Shown: piece by piece, positions 25,219 to 32,729 of the stretch
Layout of the letters: the number at the start of each line of letters is the position of its first letter
Numbering within the stretch: the stretch's first letter is position 1
Assembly: GCF_001953875.1 (NCBI RefSeq)
Contig: NZ_MQUR01000066.1
Location: 1-45,435 of the forward strand
DNA: 45,435 bases
Reading direction: 5' to 3'
DNA from: Streptomyces amritsarensis
GTDB taxonomy: Bacteria > Actinomycetota > Actinomycetes > Streptomycetales > Streptomycetaceae
Translations under genes and position numbers: made by a program
The notes under the pieces: generated by a model
The model's database searches: none
What the model saw: the letters and a program-made list of their open reading frames with translations, nothing else
Told to the model about the DNA's origin: nothing

Positions 25219-25643
25219 CACGGCTGGAACCCCAGCCGGTAGGCGACGATCTTCGCGGTGGAGCCGAGCAGCGCCGACAACACGAAGGCCAGGTAGACGG
25301 CGTTGGCGATCCAGAACTGGTCCGCGTCGGCCATCGCCAGCACGAGCGCGGCCACGCCGCCCATCACGACGAACGACTGTCCGACGTACTCGCCGAAGCG
25401 GTGGATCTCCCGGTCGCGCTGATCCCTGACCCTGTCCTCCTCGGGGGTGAGGAGCGCGACGGTGAGGTGCAGCGCGATCGACGCGACGACGGACGCGCCG
25501 ACGGTCCACAGCAGGGCGGCCACGTACGGCGCTTCGGCGAGTGGCCCGCTGCCCGGCCGCCCGAGGACGATGGCCAGGTAGGCCCCGTACGACGCGGCCG
25601 TGACCACGATCATGATCCACGCGCGTTTCTCCTCGACTGCCAC
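25215..25643 (-). CDS. Four-helix membrane protein paired with XRE regulator
   Basis: A protein of about 142 residues with four predicted transmembrane segments: about 10-28 (IMIVVTAASYGAYLAIV), 42-64, 90-107 (FVVMGGVAALVLAMA) and 112-130 (FWIANAVYLAFVLSALLG). A charged cytoplasmic loop between helices 2 and 3 reads PEEDRVRDQRDREIHRFGEYVG. I do not recognise an enzymatic motif; proteins of this shape are commonly encoded just before small XRE regulators and may tether or antagonise them. The GTG at 25643 is six bases after GGGGA; another GTG at 25649 abuts that site and is less likely. It is first in the three-gene operon. Confidence 0.82.
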   Translation of the reverse strand: MAVEEKRAWIMIVVTAASYGAYLAIVLGRPGSGPLAEAPYVAALLWTVGASVVASIALHLTVALLTPEEDRVRDQRDREIHRFGEYVGQSFVVMGGVAALVLAMADADQFWIANAVYLAFVLSALLGSTAKIVAYRLGFQPW

Positions 25644-25654
25644 GGCCACTCCCC

Positions 25655-25707
25655 ATGTAAAGAAAACCCGACATCCTCAATGTCAAGGATGCGCGACACG
25701 ATGTCAA
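25655..25707 (-). promoter_or_regulatory. Operon promoter with TTGACAT direct repeats
   Basis: Read on the minus strand, TTGACAT occurs twice (25701-25707 and 25680-25686), exactly 21 bp apart, and a related CTTTACAT lies at 25655-25662. The first copy could be a -35 box with GACATT 17 bases on as a weak -10. The 21-bp periodicity places both copies on one face of the helix, as expected for a dimer-dimer operator of the XRE regulator in the operon. Confidence 0.5.
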
Positions 25708-25838
25708 GAATTCCATACATAGCCGAGCTGTTCCGTCCCGAGCGCCGACGCGCCTCGGCCGCGCGCGGCGGCGCCGGAAACGTGTTGGCCCGCCCCGCCC
25801 GGGCTGCGATGATGCTCTGATTCCCCGGTGGAGGTCGG

Positions 25839-27035
25839 TTGTTCGTTTTCGTGTGCGCGGGGTGCGGGGCGGAGCTGACCATCCCGCTGTCCCAGGTGGC
25901 CCTGCCGGCCCACGCCCATCAGGAGTACGGGAACGGCACCCAGCTCCCGGTGCTCATGGAGTCGGGCACGTTCGCCGTGGAACCGGAGCCCTGGGGGCCG
26001 CCGTGGCGCACGTGGGCGGAGGTCTCGCCGGACGAGGCGGCCGCCCGTGGTGTCCACGCCCCGGTCCACGCCCTGTCCGACGGCGCGCCCGGCGCGACCG
26101 TCATCGCTCCCGGCGACGCCCGAGGCACCGTACTGATTCCGGGCCATCGCGGCGGCGGCCACTGCTGCGGCCTCGACGGGGCGGCCGGCCCCAACGTGGC
26201 GTGCGCGGCGTGTGCCCTGCCCGTGGCGAGCCGGATCGACGACTGCTCGCGCTGGCAGGCCCTGTGGCTCGCCCCGACAGCCGTACGCCGCCTCCGCGTC
26301 GACGGCACCGACAGCGTGCCGCTCTCCTGGGCGGAGCTGGTGGCGGAGGGCAGCGGCAGGCCCCCGTTCGAGCCGATCGCCGCGTGGGGGTCGCGCCTGG
26401 GAGCGGGCCACTGGTCCCACTACCGGTGGTCGTGGAGCCCCCAGTGGGAGGCGGCGGCAGGCCAGGCCCTCGCCCACCTGCCGGCCGCGTCGCAGGGCCG
26501 GCCCGTGACGGTCCCGGACGGCCTGGCCGCGGAGGTGTTCCAGCGGGCGCTGGACGCCCTGCTGCCGACCGGCCCGCCGGCACGGCGGGCGGTCCTGGCC
26601 GGCCCGGGACGACCCGTTCCCGTCGGAACGGCCGACATCCTCCTCGTACCGCTCCATCCGCGGACCGGGGAGGCCTGGGCTCCGGACGACCCGGCGGCGT
26701 ACCCTGTGCCGCTGCCGTTCGGGGTATGGCTGTGGCTCGCCTTCCCGGCAGCCGACCCTCCCGTCCCCCTGGCGGGCCGGCTGCCCGACGGCGTCCTCCG
26801 CGACGACTTCGACCCGCCCGCGCCACGCCCCCGCCACCTGTTCCGAGCCGACCCGGACATCTTCCGGCGCACCCTGGTCCGGCTGCCGGACGTCCGTCGA
26901 CCGTGGCTGCGCGAGATCCTCGACGACCTACGCAGCACCACGCCCGCGCCGGCTCCGTCCAGTGGCGTCAGCGGTCTTGGCGGCGGTGGCGGCGGTGGAG
27001 GTGCAGGGTGGCGAAGACCGCCACGCCGAGGGTGA
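25839..27035 (+). CDS. Conserved hypothetical protein with zinc-ribbon-like cysteines
   Basis: A 398-residue protein I know only as a conserved actinobacterial hypothetical. It starts MFVFVCAGCGAELT, a CxxC knuckle of rubredoxin/zinc-ribbon look, and around residues 108-130 has HCCG, VACAACAL and a further Cys (IDDC), which could supply the other zinc ligands. There is no signal peptide or membrane segment. The remainder is Trp/Pro-rich with no motif I can assign. The TTG at 25839, four bases after GGAGG, preserves the CxxC; the next in-frame GTG at 25851 would leave only the second half of the N-terminus. Its last 68 bases overlap the convergent membrane-protein gene, and a Gly-run plus Arg-rich tail lies in that overlap. 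Confidence 0.8.
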   Translation: MFVFVCAGCGAELTIPLSQVALPAHAHQEYGNGTQLPVLMESGTFAVEPEPWGPPWRTWAEVSPDEAAARGVHAPVHALSDGAPGATVIAPGDARGTVLIPGHRGGGHCCGLDGAAGPNVACAACALPVASRIDDCSRWQALWLAPTAVRRLRVDGTDSVPLSWAELVAEGSGRPPFEPIAAWGSRLGAGHWSHYRWSWSPQWEAAAGQALAHLPAASQGRPVTVPDGLAAEVFQRALDALLPTGPPARRAVLAGPGRPVPVGTADILLVPLHPRTGEAWAPDDPAAYPVPLPFGVWLWLAFPAADPPVPLAGRLPDGVLRDDFDPPAPRPRHLFRADPDIFRRTLVRLPDVRRPWLREILDDLRSTTPAPAPSSGVSGLGGGGGGGGAGWRRPPRRG

Positions 27036-27405
27036 GGTGCATGAGGGACAGGGCCGCGACGGTGCCGCCGTCGGCGTCGGCCGACAGCGGGCCGGCGACC
27101 GACAGGAGGGCCAGCCCGCTGCCCGCGTACTGCGCGATCCGCAGGAAGACCGGCTTCCACAGGGCCAACAGGAGGGCGGAGCCCAGCCCCACGAGCAGCG
27201 GCACGACGGACGACCCGATGACGCCCCCGACCGTGATCGGGTGTTCTTCCCCGGCATCGACGACGACGAGCGAGGCACCGGCCAGCCCGGCGACGGCGAA
27301 GACGATCAGGTTGACCACGGCCGCTCCGACCGCGCCGGCGGCCAGCACCTTCCACCAGCCGAAGCCGGACTGGCGGACCGGGTTGTGAACTGCGGTGCTC
27401 GACAT
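26968..27405 (-). CDS. DUF6069-like four-helix membrane protein
   Basis: A 145-residue integral membrane protein with four hydrophobic segments: VLAAGAVGAAVVNLIVFAVAG, VGGVIGSSVVPLLVGLGSALLLAL, IAQYAGSGLALLSVAGPL and LSLMHLTLGVAVFATLHL, and a short His/Arg-rich cytoplasmic end. It resembles the uncharacterised DUF6069 family. The ATG at 27405 has GGGGGAA five bases upstream. A MerR-type promoter/operator lies 70-90 bases above it, so expression is probably switched on by a metal-, redox- or drug-sensing MerR protein encoded elsewhere. Its 3' end overlaps the convergent zinc-ribbon gene by 68 bases. Confidence 0.82.
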   Translation of the reverse strand: MSSTAVHNPVRQSGFGWWKVLAAGAVGAAVVNLIVFAVAGLAGASLVVVDAGEEHPITVGGVIGSSVVPLLVGLGSALLLALWKPVFLRIAQYAGSGLALLSVAGPLSADADGGTVAALSLMHLTLGVAVFATLHLHRRHRRQDR

Positions 27406-27472
27406 GAGAGTTCCCCCAACGACGTGTGAAGTGCCGGGCTGCGGTTCGGCCGCGGCATACGCAGAAGCCTCC

Positions 27473-27497
27473 GACCTGAACCTCGCTTGAGGTCAAG
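27473..27497 (-). promoter_or_regulatory. MerR-family promoter/operator
   Basis: On the minus strand TTGACC is immediately followed by TCAAGCGAGGTTCAGGTC, an imperfect dyad (GACCTCAAG facing the complement of GTTCAGGTC). The dyad sits in the spacer after the -35 box, with a possible -10 (GAGGCT) 19 bases on. Over-long 19-20 bp spacers with such a dyad are characteristic of MerR-activated promoters. It drives the DUF6069-like gene. Confidence 0.6.
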
Positions 27498-27588
27498 CCC
27501 TCTCGCTTCGAAGGGGTCCGCGCAGCAGTGCCTGCCCGGCCTCGTGCCCCGTCCGCCGGCCGGGGGCGCCGGCCCGCGGGCCACAGCA

Positions 27589-28338
27589 CTAGGCGAGGAG
27601 GAAGTCGCGCAGGTCGACGAAGGTGTAGCCCTCGGCCTCGGCGGCGTCGACGATCAGCGGGAGGGCCTCGGCGTCGAGGACGATGCCGTCGCCGTTGCTG
27701 CCCACGTGCATCTGGATGATCGCTCCCGGTGTCAGGGCGTCGATGGCCCGCTCGGCCGCCGCCTCCGCGCTCATGCCGCCCTGCGGGCCGAGGTAGCCGT
27801 TGGTGTCGGCGGTGAACTCGATCGCCGCGTATCCCAGGTCGTTGACGTCGGCGACCGAGTCGACGGTGGTGGAGCTGTAGGGGAACCGGAAGAAGGGAAG
27901 CGGCTCCGTGCCCGAGGCCGTCCGGATCGCCGCGTCGGCGCGGCGCACCTCATCCGCCCGCTGGGCGGTGCTGAGCCCGTCGAAGAAGGGGTGGCCGTAC
28001 GAGTGGTTGCCCAGGCCGTGCGCGGCGCCGATGGAACGCACCGCCGCCGGGTTGGCGTCGGCGAAGGCGCCCGTCGGGAAGAAGGTGGCGGGCAGCCTGC
28101 GCCGCCGCAGCTCCGCCAGGACGGTGTCGATCCCGGCCTCGTCCCACGCGGCGTTGAAGGTGAGTGCGACGACCTTGCGGGACGTGGGCAGCCGGCGGAT
28201 CTCACCGCCCATGAGCGAGGCCGGGGGGCGCGGTCCGGAGCGGGGGGCCGCGCCGTGCGCGGCACGGGCGGCGGTGCACGGTACGAGCCCTGCGGCGAGC
28301 AGCGCCGCCAGCGCGGCGCGTCGTCCCCTGTCCACCAC
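27589..28338 (-). CDS. Secreted polysaccharide deacetylase, NodB fold, divergent motif 1
   Basis: A 249-residue exported carbohydrate esterase 4-type protein. After a Sec signal (LAALLAAGLVPCTAARA) the NodB fold shows HSYGH (motif 2, both zinc-binding His), RFPYS (motif 3) and IIQMHVG (motif 5 His). Motif 1 is VALTFNAAWDEAG, where most deacetylases have TFDDGP; the metal-binding Asp is Asn, though an Asp follows four residues on. This variant is typical of one actinobacterial subfamily, so activity cannot be assumed or excluded. The GTG at 28338 is six bases after GGAGGGA; a GTG at 28356 would precede that site. Substrate, peptidoglycan or other GlcNAc polymer, is unknown. Confidence 0.85.
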   Translation of the reverse strand: MVDRGRRAALAALLAAGLVPCTAARAAHGAAPRSGPRPPASLMGGEIRRLPTSRKVVALTFNAAWDEAGIDTVLAELRRRRLPATFFPTGAFADANPAAVRSIGAAHGLGNHSYGHPFFDGLSTAQRADEVRRADAAIRTASGTEPLPFFRFPYSSTTVDSVADVNDLGYAAIEFTADTNGYLGPQGGMSAEAAAERAIDALTPGAIIQMHVGSNGDGIVLDAEALPLIVDAAEAEGYTFVDLRDFLLA

Positions 28339-28530
28339 GATCGCTCCCTCCGGCACGGCACCGCGGGTGGGCGCCGGCCTGCCACGACTATGCGGCGGCG
28401 CGCGGCGGAGCGGCCGCAGCCCGTGCCGCGCAGCCGGGTGAAGCGGCCGGGGGCCCGGCCGGTGCAGCCGGATCAGGGCGCGCCACCAGGGTCCGCCGAG
28501 CCCCGGCCTGAGGGGCCGGAGGCCGACCGT

Positions 28531-29070
28531 TCAGGGACGCCGCCGCAGGTGCGTCGTCAGGTGGTGCTGGAGGGGCCGGCCCACCGCGGCCATGTCGTGG
28601 ACGACCGTCATCTCCCCGTCCTCGACGGTGTACCGGCGGCGTGTGCCGGTCACCTCCTTGGCCAGCGGCGTGAGCGACACGTCCTGCGTCTCGATCACGA
28701 ACTGCGCACCGGACGCCCGCCCTACGTACGTCTCGACGATGCCGGTGGGATGGGCGAGTACGACCTCCAGCGAGGCGTCGGGCGTCACCCGCCACCACCC
28801 GGCCTCGCGTCCCGCAGGCCGGACCGGCGCGCCGGCTTCGTCGATCAGCCACGCCCGCGCCTCGTAGCGCAGGAAGGGGCGGCCGTCATGGCTGAAGGCG
28901 ACCTCCTGCTCGTAGCGGAAGTCCTTCTCCAGCGTCGGGTACTCGCCCCGGCCGCGGCCGTACCAGCGACCCAGCAGCGGCAGCACGGGCGCCAGCAGCG
29001 GATGCGGATCCGGCCCCTCGCCGAGGACGTGGCTGTCGGGGTAAGGATTCTCCTGTACCGGCTCGAACAT
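28531..29070 (-). CDS. Nitrobindin-like heme-binding beta-barrel protein (FABP/THAP4-like)
   Basis: A 179-residue cytoplasmic ten-stranded beta-barrel protein of the nitrobindin/THAP4 C-terminal family, which binds ferric heme and can react with nitric oxide or isomerise peroxynitrite. The family signature GxWxGxG is seen as LGRWYGRGRGEYPT near residue 35, and the C-terminus carries LQHHLTTHLRRR, containing the expected proximal His. The strand pattern between (FLRYEARAWLID, WWRVTPDASLEVVLAHPTG, YTVEDGEMTVVHDMAAVG) fits the family. The ATG at 29070 is preceded by AGGGTG; a GTG two codons upstream is possible. It lies 175 bases after the EF-G paralogue on the same strand, beyond a strong terminator. 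Confidence 0.88.
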   Translation of the reverse strand: MFEPVQENPYPDSHVLGEGPDPHPLLAPVLPLLGRWYGRGRGEYPTLEKDFRYEQEVAFSHDGRPFLRYEARAWLIDEAGAPVRPAGREAGWWRVTPDASLEVVLAHPTGIVETYVGRASGAQFVIETQDVSLTPLAKEVTGTRRRYTVEDGEMTVVHDMAAVGRPLQHHLTTHLRRRP

Positions 29071-29186
29071 GTTCACCCTGCCTGTCTGCGCGTGACCCCG
29101 CCGGAACCGAACCGAACCGACCGAATCCGCAGCATAGGCGGTGCACCGGGGCGTTCCTGTGCCCCCGCCCGTGCCGGACCGCGCCC

Positions 29187-29230
29187 GCCCGCGCCCCGCC
29201 CCCCGCCGAAGCAGGGGGCGGGGCGCGGGC
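29187..29230 (-). terminator. Very strong terminator after EF-G paralogue
   Basis: GCCCGCGCCCCGCCCCC and its exact complement form a perfect 17-bp stem around a ten-base loop, 16 bases past the EF-G-like stop. It should isolate that gene from the nitrobindin-like gene downstream. Confidence 0.75.
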
Positions 29231-29245
29231 GCCGGCAGCCGCAGG

Positions 29246-31345
29246 TCACCGGGCCGGCGGACCACCCGTCACCGAGGCCGCCACCGAGGCCGGTACCGGC
29301 GCCAGGCCGGCCGGCCTGGTGGTGAAGACGCCCCGACCCTGGGTGCGGCCGCGCAGCCGGGACGCGTACCCGAACAGCTCGGCCAGCGGCACGGCCGCCG
29401 TGATCACGGCGGTGCCGGCCTCGGCCTGCCGGCCCGAGACCCGGCCCCGGCGGGCCGCGAGGTCACCCAGGACGCCCCCGACACCGGCCTCCGGGACGCT
29501 CACGGTGACCTCCACGACCGGCTCCAGCAGTTCCACCGTGCTCAGCCGCAGCGCTTCGCGCAGCCCGAACCGGCCCGCCGCCCGGAACGCCATCTCCGAG
29601 GAGTCCTTGGAGTGGGTCGCCCCGTCGGTGAGCGTGACGCGCAGCCCGGTGACCGGGTACCCGCCGAGCGGGCCCTCGGCGAGGGCGTCGCGGCAGCCAG
29701 CTTCCACCGCGCGGGCGTACTCCTGCGGCACCCGGCCGCCGACGACCGTCGAGCGGAACTCGAAGACCGGCTCGTCCACCGGCTCCACGTCCAGCACGAC
29801 GTGCGCGAACTGGCCCGCGCCGCCGTCCTGTTTGACATGCCGGTGGACCAGACCGGTCACGCCGCGCACGACGGTCTCCCGGTACGAGACCTGCGGCCGG
29901 CCCACGACGACCTCCACCCCGTGGCCGCGGCGGATCTTCTCCACCGCCACCTCCAGGTGCAGCTCGCCCAGCCCCGACAGCACGGTCTGCCCGGTTTCCG
30001 CGTCGGAGCGCACGACCAGCGAGGGGTCCTCCTCCGCGAGCCGCGCCAGCGCCGTCGACAGCCGGCCGGTGTCGGCGGTGCGGGCGGCCTCGACGGCCAC
30101 CGACACCACCGGCTCGGCCACCGTGGGCGGTTCGAGCACCACAGGCGCCCCGGGCGCGCACAGGGTCGTGCCCGCCCGGGCGGACTTGAGCCCGATCACG
30201 GCGACGATGTCACCGGCGACCGCCTCCTGCCTGTCCTCGTGCCGGTCGGCCTGGACCCGCAGGATCCGGCCCACCCGCTCCGTACGGCCCGTGGCAGCGT
30301 CCAGTACCGCCGCGCCCTTGCGCAGGGTGCCCGCGTAGACCCGCAGGTAGGTGAGGCGGCCCGTCGCCGTGGCCGTCACCTTGAAGGCGAGGGCCGTGAA
30401 CGGCTCCGCCGGGTCGGGTGCGCGCTCCTGCTCCGCGCCGTCCGCCTCCGCGCCGTTTGCCGCACCGCGTACCGGCGGCATGTCGGTGGGCGCCGGCAGG
30501 TACGCGACGACCGCGTCGAGCAGCGGTTCGATCCCGCGGTTGCGGTACGCCGAGCCGCACAGCACCACGACGCCGTCCCCGCGCAGCGTCAGCTCCCGCA
30601 GGGCCCGGGCCAGGGTCCCGTCGCGCAGTCGGGAATCCGCGCAGAACTCCTCCAAGGCCTCGGCGTGGAGCTCCGCCACGGTCTCCTCGAGCAGCCTGCG
30701 CCGTTCACCGGCTTCCTCCCGCAGTGGTTCGGGCACCGGCCCCGACTCGAAGCCGGCGGAGTCGGCCCGCCAGCGCAGCGCGCGCATGGCGACGAGGTCG
30801 ACGACACCGGTGAAGGAGTCCTCCCGGCCGATGGGCAGCTGCACCACCAGGGGTACGACGCCCAGTCGCCGCCGGATCGACGCGACGGCGGTGTCGAGGT
30901 CGGCGCCCGCCCGGTCCAGCTTGTTGACGAACGCGATGCGCGGCACACCGTGCCGGTCCGCCTGCCGCCACACGCTCTCGCTCTGCGGCTCGACCCCGGC
31001 GACGGCGTCGAACACGGCGACGGCTCCGTCGAGCACCCGCAGCGAGCGTTCCACCTCGTCGGAGAAGTCGACGTGTCCGGGGGTGTCGATCAGGTTGACG
31101 TGGTGCCCGCTCCAGGTGCAGCTCACGGCCGCGGCGAAGATGGTGATGCCGCGGTCGCGTTCCTGCGGGTCGTAGTCGGTGACGGTCGTGCCGTGGTGCA
31201 CCTCGCCCCGCTTGTGGATGGCGCCGGTCGCGAACAGGATCCGTTCGGTGATCGTGGTCTTGCCGGCGTCGACGTGGGCGAGGATGCCCAGATTGCGGAC
31301 AGCGGTGGGGGAAGTGGTGGTGAGGGGGCGTCCGTTGGCGCGCAT
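29246..31345 (-). CDS. Elongation factor G paralogue (translational GTPase)
   Basis: A 699-residue translation GTPase with full EF-G architecture. The G domain has AHVDAGKTT (G1), RGITI (switch I), DTPGHVDF (G3) and NKLDRAG (G4); domain II follows from about 320; domains III-V include HRHVKQDGGAGQFA, the domain IV start. It is not in a str operon with tufA, rpsL and rpsG, so it is the secondary EF-G found in many streptomycetes (I recall fusB in S. coelicolor) and not the housekeeping copy. Secondary EF-Gs may help in recycling, stress or antibiotic tolerance. The region between G domain and domain II is Ala/Glu-rich. The ATG at 31345 has AAAGG nine bases upstream. A leader ORF and hairpin precede it. 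Confidence 0.9.
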   Translation of the reverse strand: MRANGRPLTTTSPTAVRNLGILAHVDAGKTTITERILFATGAIHKRGEVHHGTTVTDYDPQERDRGITIFAAAVSCTWSGHHVNLIDTPGHVDFSDEVERSLRVLDGAVAVFDAVAGVEPQSESVWRQADRHGVPRIAFVNKLDRAGADLDTAVASIRRRLGVVPLVVQLPIGREDSFTGVVDLVAMRALRWRADSAGFESGPVPEPLREEAGERRRLLEETVAELHAEALEEFCADSRLRDGTLARALRELTLRGDGVVVLCGSAYRNRGIEPLLDAVVAYLPAPTDMPPVRGAANGAEADGAEQERAPDPAEPFTALAFKVTATATGRLTYLRVYAGTLRKGAAVLDAATGRTERVGRILRVQADRHEDRQEAVAGDIVAVIGLKSARAGTTLCAPGAPVVLEPPTVAEPVVSVAVEAARTADTGRLSTALARLAEEDPSLVVRSDAETGQTVLSGLGELHLEVAVEKIRRGHGVEVVVGRPQVSYRETVVRGVTGLVHRHVKQDGGAGQFAHVVLDVEPVDEPVFEFRSTVVGGRVPQEYARAVEAGCRDALAEGPLGGYPVTGLRVTLTDGATHSKDSSEMAFRAAGRFGLREALRLSTVELLEPVVEVTVSVPEAGVGGVLGDLAARRGRVSGRQAEAGTAVITAAVPLAELFGYASRLRGRTQGRGVFTTRPAGLAPVPASVAASVTGGPPAR

Positions 31346-31420
31346 GGCCCGAGGCCTTTCGAATGAGGAGATGAAGAGGGCGGCGCGAATTCCCTGACGA
31401 CAGCCCCGTCACCCGCGACA

Positions 31421-31442
31421 GGCCGGCCGCGGACGGCCGGCC
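31421..31442 (-). promoter_or_regulatory. Leader hairpin between leader ORF and EF-G paralogue
   Basis: GGCCGGCCG and CGGCCGGCC form a perfect 9-bp stem with a four-base loop, about 70 bases after the leader-peptide stop and 76 bases before the EF-G-like start. Alternative pairings exist just upstream (for example CCGGA/TCCGG at 31452-31466, and CCCGC 31441-31445 with GCGGG 31457-31461), which would compete with the stem. This is the layout of an attenuator, but high GC also makes such pairings by chance. Confidence 0.45.
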
Positions 31443-31508
31443 CGCCCGAAGCCGGAGCGGGTCCGGGCAGGCGGTGGCGTACGCAACGGCGGGCTGGGGG
31501 GACGGGAC

Positions 31509-31628
31509 CTAAAGGTGCGTCACGGGCATACGGTGACGGCCGCGCAGCCGGCACCGGGCGTCACGAGACACCGGGATCACGTCGTACCGGGACGGGGGAG
31601 CGAAGGCGGCGGTGCGGTAGGTGCACAT
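31509..31628 (-). CDS. Candidate 39-residue leader peptide of EF-G paralogue
   Basis: A short frame beginning MCTYRTAAFAPPSRYDVI and ending MPVTHL, Arg-rich in its second half (RDARCRLRGRHR). I recognise no family. Its support is a strong ribosome site: AAGGGGAG ends seven bases before the ATG at 31628, better than most genes here. A TAGACT -10 candidate lies about 70 bases upstream. It is the only credible frame in the 460-base gap and ends 163 bases before the EF-G-like start, with a stable hairpin between. The likely role is a translated leader coupling ribosome stalling or abundance to expression of the translation factor; a free small protein is the alternative. Confidence 0.5.
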   Translation of the reverse strand: MCTYRTAAFAPPSRYDVIPVSRDARCRLRGRHRMPVTHL

Positions 31629-31696
31629 GGCGCTGCTCCCCTTCTCTTCGGACTCGGCATGAGGCGCGCAGGGCCGTGTCGGCAGCGCGTACGGCG

Positions 31697-31702
31697 AGTC
31701 TA
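31697..31702 (-). promoter_or_regulatory. Putative -10 element of leader/EF-G transcript
   Basis: On the minus strand TAGACT matches the Streptomyces vegetative -10 pattern (TAnnnT) about 70 bases above the leader ATG. I see no good -35 box at 17-18 bases, so it may be weak or activator-dependent. Confidence 0.3.
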
Positions 31703-31806
31703 GGGAGCCGACCGGGGCGGGGCACCGCATTTTCCGCCCACACCGTGTACCGTGAGTGATGATGCGTCACGGAAAGTGACAGTCCGTCTCGTTCTCGGGA
31801 GTCGCC

Positions 31807-32706
31807 ATGCCCATGCTGCTGATCAAGGGGTCGTTCCGGGTGGACGGCGGTGCCGAACCGGACGGCGACACCCTCCCGTTCGTCCCGGACGACGTGGCGG
31901 ACTGGAAGCTCGTGGGCGGCCGCGCCAGGGTGGTGCCCAAGGCGGACGGCCGCGCCCCCATCCGCCTGGAGGGCGTGGACGCACTGGAGACGCACTACAG
32001 GAAGACGGGCTACGGTCCGGAACGCCACCAGCCGAGACGGCTCGGACACCAGGCCGCCGACGCGACGCTGAAGCACCTCGGATTCACGAGCATCGACCGT
32101 CACGAGAACGAGACGGTGACCACCGTCCCCGTGCAGGTGCCCGGATTCATCCTCACCAGTGGCGCCGACGCCTATGGCCGCTGCGTCGCGCTGGCCTTCG
32201 ACGCCGGCGTCCGCCCGCCCGTGTACAGCGGCTACGAGGTCTCGGTCGACGAGGATCTGCTGAAGAGGAGCGTCAACTACCGTCTGGTCGAGGACGGTCT
32301 GGCCTATCCGATGTTCTATCCGGGCCTGCCCGGCCATCTGCGCGACGTCCTCAGGGACGCCGCCCGGGAGGCACGTGCCTCCGTGCCGCCCAAGGGGGTG
32401 TGGGCCGAGGACAAGACCCTCGGCGGGGCGTTGATCGACGGCATCGGGTCGATCACGGACGACGCCACGGGCGTGGTGATCCTGCCCAAGCTGTTCCGCC
32501 GGCTGAAGGACTACCTGGACTCCGGATCGGGCGTCACCTCGCTCGCCGGCTTCTCCGCCTACCTCGCCGGAGCCGCCGACGAGTACCGCTTCCTGCCGGA
32601 CGGCAGGACCAAGACCGGACTGCACAGGCTGATCGAGATCAGCGAGGACGGCAAGACGCTGCGGATGACCCGTTCCAGCGACGAGCTCCTCTTCCTGGAC
32701 AAGTGA
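31807..32706 (+). CDS. Staphylococcal-nuclease-like (SNase fold) protein, cytoplasmic
   Basis: A 299-residue protein whose first 190 residues follow the thermonuclease pattern. PDGDTLPF near residues 18-25 matches the calcium-site IDGDT motif; PIRLEGVDALETHY supplies Arg53, Asp58 and Glu61, equivalent to the catalytic Arg35, Asp40 and Glu43; DAYGRCVALAF supplies Arg125 for Arg87; and NYRLVEDGLAY matches the following helix. An enlarged insertion (about 65-115) and a 110-residue C-terminal helical extension set it apart. It has no signal peptide, whereas classical SNases are secreted, so it would act inside the cell. The ATG at 31807 follows GGGAG by five bases. It is divergent from the leader/EF-G unit and 23 bases upstream of the next gene, probably co-transcribed. 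Confidence 0.8.
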   Translation: MPMLLIKGSFRVDGGAEPDGDTLPFVPDDVADWKLVGGRARVVPKADGRAPIRLEGVDALETHYRKTGYGPERHQPRRLGHQAADATLKHLGFTSIDRHENETVTTVPVQVPGFILTSGADAYGRCVALAFDAGVRPPVYSGYEVSVDEDLLKRSVNYRLVEDGLAYPMFYPGLPGHLRDVLRDAAREARASVPPKGVWAEDKTLGGALIDGIGSITDDATGVVILPKLFRRLKDYLDSGSGVTSLAGFSAYLAGAADEYRFLPDGRTKTGLHRLIEISEDGKTLRMTRSSDELLFLDK

Positions 32707-32729
32707 CCCGACGACTGAGGAGACCCACC

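Noticed and set aside
29246..31345. Tetracycline ribosomal-protection protein (Tet(M)/Otr(A) type)
   Set aside because: The domain IV start and G-domain sequence follow EF-G, not the Tet(M)/Otr(A) group; no adjacent tetracycline genes.
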